Positions 12,711 through 19,116 of a stretch of 36,273 nt of DNA are shown piece after piece. How positions within the stretch are numbered: the first letter of the stretch is position 1; every line of letters begins with the position of its first letter. The translations under genes were made by a program, and so were the position numbers. Origin of the DNA: Pullilachnospira_A gallistercoris (GTDB taxonomy: Bacteria; Bacillota; Clostridia; Lachnospirales; Lachnospiraceae); assembly GCA_018712125.1 (NCBI GenBank), contig DVHM01000083.1:1-36273 (forward strand). Reading direction: 5' to 3'. The notes under the pieces are model-generated. The model was not told where the DNA came from and did no database searches. It was given only the letters and a program-made list of their open reading frames with translations.

Positions 12711-14692
12711 TGTCCCGGTGCCTCCTCATATTTCAGGAACTCATAGGAATAGGAACCGTTTCCTCCGGTCAGAGACCGCAGAACCGTCCCAAAGCCGTAG
12801 AGCGTCGCGATGGGGATCTCCGCGTCGATGAGCTGATCGCCGTTGCCGTCCGGCGTCATGCCGTTGATTCTGGCCCGGCGCTTGCTCAGCTCGCCCATCA
12901 CATCGCCGATCTGCGCATCGGAAACGGTAACCTTCAAAGCTGCGATGGGCTCGAGAAGTACCGGATCCGCCTCCATGATACCCTTCTTCAGCGCCATGGC
13001 CGCCGCCGTCTTGAAAGCCGCCTCGGAGGAATCCACAGAGTGGTAGGATCCGTCGTAGAGGTTGACCTTGATACCCACAACCGGATAACCGGCCAGCGGT
13101 CCGCTGGCAACGCCTTCAGCGATACCCTTCTCCACTGCCGGGAAGAAATTCTTCGGCACAGCTCCGCCCACAACGCTTTCTTCAAATATGTAGGGTGTGG
13201 TGTAGTCGCCGGACGGCTCCAGCTTGATTTTTACATGGCCGTACTGACCGTGTCCGCCGGACTGCTTCTTGTGTTTGTATTCCACGTCCGCCGTTCCCCG
13301 GATGGTCTCCCGGTACGCAACCTTCGGCTCGGACAGGGTAATCGACACTTTGTATCTGGCGTTCAGGCGATCCGCCACCGCCTTTAAGTGCTGCTCGCTG
13401 AGTCCGTAGAGCAATGTCTGGCGGCACTCGCTGTCGTTGACCACCCGCAGGGTCAAATCCTCCTCCGCCAGTTTCTGAAGAGCCTGGGTCGCCTTATCCT
13501 CATCCTTCTCGTCGGTGGCCTGATAGCGCATACAGCAGTAGGGCACCGGTATGGAAGCGCGGATATAGAGGATCGGATTTGCCTTCGTGGAAAGGCTGTC
13601 GGTGGTCTGCAGCTTCGGGATCTTGCCCAGAGCGCCGATATCGCCGGCGTGCAGCTCCGATACCTCCTCGGTCTTCTGACCGTTCATCACATAGAGCTTG
13701 CCGACACGGAACTCGTCGCCCTTGTGATGATTGTAGAGTGTATCGTCGGTCTTGAGGACACCGGAATTGACCTTAATCAGCGAGTATTTGCCGATAAAGG
13801 GATCCACGATGGTCTTGAACACATAGGCGGATTTCGGTTTGGAGAAATTGTAATCCGCATGGAAAACGTCGTTGGATATGGCGTTAATGCCCGTGCAGGT
13901 TCTCTGATCCGGAGCCGGCAGATACTTCACAATATCGGACAGCAGTGTGTACATGCCCCGTCCCAGCGTATTGGAGCCCATCATAACCGGGATGATGGTT
14001 CCCTCCACCACATTGTAGCGCAGCGCCTGGCGGATCTCATTCTCCGAGAAAGTGTCGCCGCCGAAATAGCGGTCCAGAAACTCCTCGCTGGTCTCCGCCA
14101 CAGCCTCCATCAACGCCTCCCGGTAAATCTCCAGATTTTCCATGGAGTAGTCCGGCACATCGCATTTTGCCACAGTACCGTCCGCCTGCCAGCGCTTGCC
14201 CTTCTGCTGGATCACATTCACATACCCCACGAACTCCTGATTTTCCCGCATGGGGAAATGGAAGGGCGCAATATGCTTTCCGTAGGACTCCTGCAGGGAC
14301 AGCACCACGTTCTTGTAGGAAGCGTCGTCCATATCCATGTCCGTCACGAAAATGATCCGGGGCAGATGATATCTCTCGCAGAGCGCCCAGGCCTTGCCGG
14401 TGCCTGCCTCCACGCCGTTCTTGCCGGAAACCACAATGATCGCCGCGTCAGCCGCGCTGGCGGCCTCCTCGATCTCTCCTGCGAAATCCGACGCCCCCGG
14501 CGTGTCTAAAAGATTGATCTTGGTATCCTCCCAGACGATGGGGTACACCGCCGCCTCCGTGGTGGCCTCCGTCCCCATGTGTCCGGCCCCTCCGGAAATC
14601 TTCTGCATCGCAGCCACCAGGCTGGATTTACCCGCGCCACTGTGCCCCAACAACACCACGTTGCGGATTTTGTCAGTTGTAAAAACCCTCAT
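12707..14692 (-). CDS. Elongation factor G-like GTPase (EF-G paralogue)
   Basis: A 661-residue translational GTPase of the EF-G family, probably a paralogue and not the main ribosome translocase. The G domain has P-loop GHSGAGKSS (16-24) instead of the usual AHxDAGKTT, and G3 DTPG (63-66). The G4 position reads TDMD (117-120) where NKxD is expected, so guanine recognition may be altered. Domains II to V follow: the domain IV segment KKQSGGHGQYGHVKIKLEP matches EF-G, and so does the C-terminal EIPIATLYGFGTVLRSLTGG. EF-G-like proteins with HSGAGK P-loops are known in many bacteria with roles that are poorly understood. AGGAGG lies 7 nt before the ATG, after a TTGACA-17-TAAACT promoter. Confidence 0.93.
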   Translation of the reverse strand: MRVFTTDKIRNVVLLGHSGAGKSSLVAAMQKISGGAGHMGTEATTEAAVYPIVWEDTKINLLDTPGASDFAGEIEEAASAADAAIIVVSGKNGVEAGTGKAWALCERYHLPRIIFVTDMDMDDASYKNVVLSLQESYGKHIAPFHFPMRENQEFVGYVNVIQQKGKRWQADGTVAKCDVPDYSMENLEIYREALMEAVAETSEEFLDRYFGGDTFSENEIRQALRYNVVEGTIIPVMMGSNTLGRGMYTLLSDIVKYLPAPDQRTCTGINAISNDVFHADYNFSKPKSAYVFKTIVDPFIGKYSLIKVNSGVLKTDDTLYNHHKGDEFRVGKLYVMNGQKTEEVSELHAGDIGALGKIPKLQTTDSLSTKANPILYIRASIPVPYCCMRYQATDEKDEDKATQALQKLAEEDLTLRVVNDSECRQTLLYGLSEQHLKAVADRLNARYKVSITLSEPKVAYRETIRGTADVEYKHKKQSGGHGQYGHVKIKLEPSGDYTTPYIFEESVVGGAVPKNFFPAVEKGIAEGVASGPLAGYPVVGIKVNLYDGSYHSVDSSEAAFKTAAAMALKKGIMEADPVLLEPIAALKVTVSDAQIGDVMGELSKRRARINGMTPDGNGDQLIDAEIPIATLYGFGTVLRSLTGGNGSYSYEFLKYEEAPGH

Positions 14693-14728
14693 ACACTGTC
14701 CTCCTTTTGATAAAAATCACTTTCTTTC

Positions 14729-14757
14729 AGTTTAACCGACCCCTGTGCCGATGTCAA
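14729..14757 (-). promoter_or_regulatory. Sigma-A promoter of the EF-G-like operon
   Basis: TTGACA at 14752-14757 and TAAACT at 14729-14734 on the minus strand, with 17 bp between. The -35 box overlaps the stop codon of the upstream small membrane gene (14754-14756). Transcription would start near 14722, about 30 nt before the start codon. Confidence 0.8.
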
Positions 14758-15203
14758 TTGCCATCCCCGGAATCGACCGCGCCATTCTCCTCTCCCGGAA
14801 TATGCTGCTCCACCGCCCCTGTGATGACTCCGTAATCGTGCACCAGGCAGGCGATGGACAGAATCATACTGACAATGCTAATCAGCCCGTGCACCAGGTA
14901 CAGCGGGCTGCCGGCAGACGCGTCAGGCACCCAGTTCCAGATGATGGTAAACAGACAGAACACCGTCCAGCGGATCCGCTTCGGCGTCCCTCTCCACAGA
15001 TAGAGCAGCCGGTACAGAAGATACAGAAAACTATAGATATCCAGCAGCCATATGATCCCCAGCAGCAACAGAGTGATCGGGGAAAAGGGATTTGCCAAAA
15101 GCAGCAACGCCGCATAAATCCCTCCCACAACCACAGCCGCCACGTTCGTTCCGATATACAGCCAGAACCACAGTCTCTCCTTCTCCAGCAATCTCCTCAT
15201 CAT
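14754..15203 (-). CDS. Small multi-pass membrane protein, paralogue of its neighbour (copy 2)
   Basis: A 149-residue membrane protein with about four hydrophobic segments. The ATG at 15203 has GGGGGAG at 5 nt; a longer frame from 15251 lacks this support. It is clearly paralogous to the product of the gene just upstream: both share LYxGTxV near the start, LYLxYRLxYLxR in the middle, RWTV, and CLVHDYGxITGxxEQ near the end. Between the third and fourth helices is a short loop (NWVPDASAGSP). No known family was recognised. It lies downstream of an AgrC/AgrA-like pair and shares a promoter with its twin. The C-terminal tail is acidic (GEENGAVDSGDGN). Confidence 0.85.
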   Translation of the reverse strand: MMRRLLEKERLWFWLYIGTNVAAVVVGGIYAALLLLANPFSPITLLLLGIIWLLDIYSFLYLLYRLLYLWRGTPKRIRWTVFCLFTIIWNWVPDASAGSPLYLVHGLISIVSMILSIACLVHDYGVITGAVEQHIPGEENGAVDSGDGN

Positions 15204-15264
15204 AATAGCTCCCCCTTTCTCCTGCCCCGCAGTCCCGCAGAGACAATACATCCCCTCTCCGGCG

Positions 15265-15663
15265 CTACTGTTCCCTCACGCCTGTGATGATGCCATAATC
15301 GTGCACCAGACAGACAATCCAGAGAATGAGCGCCACCGGCGAAACTACCAGGCCCATCAGCCCCAGATCCACACCGGTAAACGTCAGCAGTTCGCACACG
15401 ATGTAAATCATGGTAAGCACTGTCCATCTTCCCCGGTTTTTCGTGTCTCGATAGAGATACACCAGACGGTAAACCAGGTAGAGGACATTGTACAGATAAA
15501 CGGCCAGCGTGACAATCGCCGCGCTGATCATCAGCGTCTTCGCCCGATCTTCTCCTGCTCCCGCCATAAACTGCGAAAACAGAATATCAAAGACAAAGAG
15601 AAGCACCTGTGTCCCCACATAAAGATAAAACCACCCTCTGCTGTTCTCCAGAATTTTCTTCAT
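15265..15663 (-). CDS. Small multi-pass membrane protein, paralogue of its neighbour (copy 1)
   Basis: A 132-residue membrane protein with about four hydrophobic helices. The ATG at 15663 has AGGAGG at 5 nt; the frame runs upstream to 15816 but that part crosses the promoter and the kinase gene end, so it is rejected. Shared with copy 2: LYVGTQV, LYLVYRLVYLYRDT, RWTV and CLVHDYGIITGVREQ. The HDYG-x-ITG element sits just after the last helix and would face one side of the membrane in both. The family was not recognised. It starts 78 bp after the sensor kinase stop, with its own promoter, so it may be the output of the two-component pair. Confidence 0.85.
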   Translation of the reverse strand: MKKILENSRGWFYLYVGTQVLLFVFDILFSQFMAGAGEDRAKTLMISAAIVTLAVYLYNVLYLVYRLVYLYRDTKNRGRWTVLTMIYIVCELLTFTGVDLGLMGLVVSPVALILWIVCLVHDYGIITGVREQ

Positions 15664-15700
15664 CTTCTCCTCCTTTCCACCCCGAAAAACCTCTGAGAAA

Positions 15701-15729
15701 ATTATATCATACGCACAAAGACCGTACAA
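15701..15729 (-). promoter_or_regulatory. Promoter of the twin membrane-protein genes
   Basis: TTGTAC at 15724-15729, 17 bp, TATAAT at 15701-15706 on the minus strand, with TG one base before the -10 (TGATATAAT). It lies wholly between the kinase stop and the first twin gene, so the pair can be expressed separately from the two-component genes. Confidence 0.82.
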
Positions 15730-15740
15730 CGAAAAATATC

Positions 15741-17006
15741 TTACTTTCCGTTGGGCAGAGTTACCCGGACGCAGAACATGTTTCCCTTCCGGGAAAAGGT
15801 AAGTTCTCCCCCGCACCGGCCGACCTGTTCTCTCACAATCCCGATACCGTAGCCGTGATGCTCCTTATCCGGCTTGCTGGTCCCGGAAAGATCCACCGGA
15901 TCCTCTCCCACGGAATTGTCGATAGCGATCTTTATCCATTTCTCGTTGGACAACACCTCGATGTTCAGCCGGCAGGCTTCCCTGCCGTCGCACTTTTCCA
16001 ATGCCTCCACCGCGTTTTTCAGAAGATTGGAGTAGATCGCGCAGAGACTCATCTGATCCACAGAAATCTCCCCGGTCAGGCGGGCGGAAAAGCCAACCTC
16101 CACATTGTCGCCAATCCCTGACAGCAGATGGCTGGTCAGCGCGTCCAGAATATTATTCCCACTGTCATACTTCTTTTTGGCAATGGTGGAAAAACCCTTC
16201 CGCATCCTTCCAAGGTAGGCTTCCAGCTTCTCCCAGTCCCGCTCCCCGGCCAGTTCCTGCAGACATACAAAATGGTTCTGCAGATCGTGACGAAACTGTT
16301 TTGTATCCTCCTCCCGGCGCAGAAGCAGCTCATAATAATTCTTCTGGGCCACGTACAGTTCCCGCTCCCGTTTTCTGGCCTCGTTGATATCCTCGTTGAC
16401 CTTCATAATATAGAACACAAACAGACTCAACAGCCAGACGGAGACAAAGGCCGCCGGCACCATCTTCTCCACAAAATCCCGGAAAAAGGGTTCGTCGACC
16501 ATCTCGTAAGCCCGGCTCAGCCCGACGATAGTCAAAAACAGCGTCATGATGACCGCCAGCATCAGAAAAGGCAGCAACAGCCCCATCCACCGGGTCAGAA
16601 GATCGTTATCGCCATGTTTCCTGCGGACAAGATAAATGCCCAGAAGGAAGAGCACCTGCACCGTGCCGTCCAGCACCATCATCTCAGGGCCGTTCCCCGG
16701 CAGTTCCAAGTAGTAGGTCCGCAGGATCTCCGTCATCTCCTCCATACCGGTAATCATCACGAACAGGATCGCCACATGCAAAATGCGCATCCTCCACAGT
16801 CCGTCGATGGCAAAGAACAACACCACCAGCGGTGTCAGGTAGGCGACGATGGCATCCTGCACATCGCTTACCACGGCAAGAACCAGACAGATGACACCCC
16901 CGGCCAGCTGCGGCAGAGGGACTCTGGCTTTCCGGTCGAAGCACACGAAGGCTCCCAGATGGTAAAGCGCCAGTTGTTCCGCATAGAGAAGCAGCGTACC
17001 GATCAT
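15741..17006 (-). CDS. GHKL sensor histidine kinase, AgrC-like
   Basis: A 421-residue sensor kinase. The first 190 residues are hydrophobic, with about six membrane helices and few external loops, as in AgrC-type peptide receptors. A coiled-coil linker (about 195-230) leads to the phosphoacceptor H240 in FRHDLQNHF, then an ATPase domain with N-box SNLLKNAVEALEK and G-box GYGIGIVREQV near the end. This architecture is typical of kinases that sense peptides or other membrane-active signals and pair with LytTR regulators. The ATG overlaps the response regulator stop by 4 nt. No agrB or agrD-like gene is visible in the window, so the ligand is unknown. Confidence 0.92.
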   Translation of the reverse strand: MIGTLLLYAEQLALYHLGAFVCFDRKARVPLPQLAGGVICLVLAVVSDVQDAIVAYLTPLVVLFFAIDGLWRMRILHVAILFVMITGMEEMTEILRTYYLELPGNGPEMMVLDGTVQVLFLLGIYLVRRKHGDNDLLTRWMGLLLPFLMLAVIMTLFLTIVGLSRAYEMVDEPFFRDFVEKMVPAAFVSVWLLSLFVFYIMKVNEDINEARKRERELYVAQKNYYELLLRREEDTKQFRHDLQNHFVCLQELAGERDWEKLEAYLGRMRKGFSTIAKKKYDSGNNILDALTSHLLSGIGDNVEVGFSARLTGEISVDQMSLCAIYSNLLKNAVEALEKCDGREACRLNIEVLSNEKWIKIAIDNSVGEDPVDLSGTSKPDKEHHGYGIGIVREQVGRCGGELTFSRKGNMFCVRVTLPNGK

Positions 17007-17725
17007 TCCATCCTCCCCCTGTACTTCAGATCAAACTCCACACAGGCCTGCCGGAAGTCCGATTTCTTCCTTCTGGAAATCTTGAAGACCTGCTCCCCCA
17101 CAGTAAACCAGTCTGTCATGGAGGAGGCGTCCACATACATCAGATTGACGATCAGATTCCGGTCCAGCCGGGCAAAGAGCCTGGGATCCAGCGCGCTGCC
17201 GAACTCCTCCAGCCCCTCGTCCCTGCGGAACACCTTCTTCTCCGTGTAAATCTTCACATGGCCGCTGTAGGCGATGACATAACGGATCTCCCGCTCCCTG
17301 ATGACATAACGGTAATTGCTGTCGTAGACCGTAATCTCCCGCTCTCCCGGGATATCGACAGCCGCCTCCAGAGCCTCCGCCACCTCCGCTTCCTCAAAGG
17401 GCTTCGTCACAAAGCGCAGGGCGTGAATCCGGTAGCCCTCCTTGTAGCGGTCCCGCTCCCCGGTGGCGAGGATGACTTTGCAGGAGGGGTATCGGATCAT
17501 GATGCGCCGCCCCGTCTCGATACCGTCCATCCCGGGCATTTTCACATCCAGAAAAATCACAGCGCAGTCCCCGGCCTCCTCCAGCAGTTCCTCCCCGGAA
17601 AAATAGAGGCGGATCTCCCACTCGGTCCCGTAAAGTTCCGGCCTCTTCCCGAGCATTTCCCTGATCATCCTCTCCAGCCGCCGCGCCGCCAGCTCCTCGT
17701 CATCGCAGATCCCGATTACCTTCAT
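17003..17725 (-). CDS. LytTR-family response regulator, AgrA-like
   Basis: A 240-residue regulator with an N-terminal receiver domain (acidic pocket D8-D9, phosphoacceptor D60 in FLDVKMPGMDG, conserved K in FVTKPF) and a C-terminal LytTR DNA-binding domain (about 130-235), with IRYVIAYSGHVKIYT and LFARLDRNLIVNL. LytTR proteins bind pairs of short repeats upstream of their targets. It is the first gene of the pair and is coupled to the kinase by a 4-nt overlap. Good candidate targets are its own promoter and the twin membrane-protein promoter at 15701-15729, though clear LytTR repeats were not found there. Confidence 0.93.
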   Translation of the reverse strand: MKVIGICDDEELAARRLERMIREMLGKRPELYGTEWEIRLYFSGEELLEEAGDCAVIFLDVKMPGMDGIETGRRIMIRYPSCKVILATGERDRYKEGYRIHALRFVTKPFEEAEVAEALEAAVDIPGEREITVYDSNYRYVIREREIRYVIAYSGHVKIYTEKKVFRRDEGLEEFGSALDPRLFARLDRNLIVNLMYVDASSMTDWFTVGEQVFKISRRKKSDFRQACVEFDLKYRGRME

Positions 17726-17756
17726 CCCTCATAACCCCCTCGTTATTCCGAACAAA

Positions 17757-17774
17757 CTATCTGGATAGATTTTA
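17757..17774 (-). promoter_or_regulatory. Candidate promoter and palindrome before the response regulator
   Basis: An extended -10 (TGATAAAAT, box at 17769-17774, minus strand) lies 43 bp before the regulator start. The -35 is poor. Immediately downstream, CTATC-TG-GATAG (17757-17768) is a 5-bp inverted repeat sitting on the expected start point, a possible autoregulatory site. Confidence 0.42.
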
Positions 17775-17788
17775 TCACATTCCATCGC

Positions 17789-17856
17789 AAAAGAAAAGAC
17801 GGCATCCGCCCGGCCTGGGATATCTCGCGCAGACATCCCGCCGGACGAAAGCCGTC
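17789..17856 (-). terminator. Probable Rho-independent terminator after ilvE
   Basis: On the minus strand a long imperfect hairpin is bounded by GACGGC (17851-17856) and GCCGTC (17798-17803), with inner CCGG and GGGAT/ATCCC pairings, and is followed by TTTTCTTTT. It starts about 40 bp after the ilvE stop. Confidence 0.62.
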
Positions 17857-17897
17857 CGCAAAAAGGGCAGCGGTGTTCTTTCCGCTCTCTCCCTTTG

Positions 17898-18965
17898 TTA
17901 TTTCACTTCCACGGTCCATCCATAGGGATCTTCCAGACGTCCCCACTGGATGCCGGTCAGCGTGTTGTAGAGTTTGTGGGTCAGATCGCCGGTCTTGCCG
18001 CCGTTGATGGTAACCACGTCGTCCTTGTAGCGGAGCTCGCCCACCGGGGAGATAACTGCTGCCGTACCGGTGCCGAAGACCTCCTCCAGAGTTCCGTCGT
18101 GTCCGGCCTTCATCAGGTCGTCAATGGAAAGACGGGTCTCGTTTACCTTGTAGCCCCAGTCTCTCATCAGATGGATCATGGAATCACGGGTAACGCCCGG
18201 AAGCACGGTGCCCTCATCGATGGGCGCGGTGTAGATCTCGCCGGCGATCTTGAACATGATGTTCATGGTGCCGACCTCCTCCACATACTTGCGGTGCTCG
18301 CCGTCCAGCCACAGCACCTGGGTATATCCCATCTTCTCGGCCTTTACCTGGCCCAGAATGGATCCGGCATAGTTACCGCCGCACTTGGTAAATCCGGTGC
18401 CGCCCTTTACCGCACGTACCAGCTCGTCCTCCACCATGATCTTGACGGGGTCCAGGCCTGTGGGATAGTAAGCGCCCACCGGGCAGCAGATAACAACAAA
18501 TTTATAGGCGGATGCCATATGTACGCCCAGAGAGGACTCTGTCGCGAACATAAAAGGACGGATGTAAAGGGATGTATCCGGCTCAGAGGGAACCCAGTCC
18601 TCCTCCACCTTTACCAGGGCCTTGATAGCCTCCACGAACATATCCTCCGGGAACGCCGGCATACACAGACGCTCATTGGAACGGATCATTCTGCGGGCAT
18701 TCATCTCCGGGCGGAACAGCTGAATCTTGCCCTCAGCGGTGCGGTATGCCTTCAGGCCCTCGAAAGTCTCCTGGGCATAGTGCAGAACCACGCAGGCGGG
18801 ATCCAGGGTAATCGGCTCATAGGGAACAATCCGGGCATCCACCCAGCCCTCGTCCTTCTTCCAGTCCATCACGAACATATAGTCCGTCATGTACTTTCCG
18901 AAACCCAGATGCTTCTGATCCGGCTTCTCCTTCAAGTGCTCGCGTTTTACAAAACGAATCTCCAT
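17898..18965 (-). CDS. ilvE: Branched-chain amino acid aminotransferase
   Basis: A 355-residue class IV (fold type IV) PLP aminotransferase of the long BCAT type. It transfers the amino group between glutamate and the 2-oxo acids of leucine, isoleucine and valine, in the cytoplasm. The PLP lysine is K194 in GFTKCGGNYAGS. Other family marks are the N-terminal DYMFVMDWKKDEGW, the QETFEGLKAYR stretch, and EEVGTMNIMF near 215-225. The ATG at 18965 has TGGAGG at 9 nt; the frame is open upstream for 91 more codons but those cross the promoter. It is monocistronic, with a promoter upstream and a terminator downstream. No T-box or leader peptide is visible in its leader of about 55 nt. Confidence 0.96.
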   Translation of the reverse strand: MEIRFVKREHLKEKPDQKHLGFGKYMTDYMFVMDWKKDEGWVDARIVPYEPITLDPACVVLHYAQETFEGLKAYRTAEGKIQLFRPEMNARRMIRSNERLCMPAFPEDMFVEAIKALVKVEEDWVPSEPDTSLYIRPFMFATESSLGVHMASAYKFVVICCPVGAYYPTGLDPVKIMVEDELVRAVKGGTGFTKCGGNYAGSILGQVKAEKMGYTQVLWLDGEHRKYVEEVGTMNIMFKIAGEIYTAPIDEGTVLPGVTRDSMIHLMRDWGYKVNETRLSIDDLMKAGHDGTLEEVFGTGTAAVISPVGELRYKDDVVTINGGKTGDLTHKLYNTLTGIQWGRLEDPYGWTVEVK

Positions 18966-19026
18966 AACTTCATGCCTCCAAACGTACTCTTTTTTTCTTT
19001 TTGTGTCTTGCATTTTCGCTTTCTTT

Positions 19027-19054
19027 ATTATAGTACTTTTTGTTTTGGTGTCAA
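19027..19054 (-). promoter_or_regulatory. Sigma-A promoter of ilvE
   Basis: TTGACA at 19049-19054, 16 bp, TATAAT at 19027-19032, minus strand. It lies just after the terminator of the upstream GH2 gene, giving a leader of about 55 nt. Confidence 0.88.
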
Positions 19055-19062
19055 CAAGAGAT

Positions 19063-19100
19063 TCAAAAAATGAAAAAGCGCGGGAAATCCCACGCTTTTT
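19063..19100 (-). terminator. Terminator after the 862-residue GH2 gene
   Basis: On the minus strand, AAAAGCGTGGGA pairs with TCCCGCGCTTTT (12 bp with one G-T) and is followed by a T-rich tail. It starts 16 bp after the stop codon. Confidence 0.85.
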
Positions 19101-19116
19101 CCACAAAAGATCTGTC

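Noticed and set aside
15724..15745. A LytTR-like binding repeat (TTCGTTGTA) near the twin membrane-protein promoter.
   Set aside because: Only one imperfect copy was found, and it overlaps the -35 box; LytTR sites need a pair with fixed spacing.
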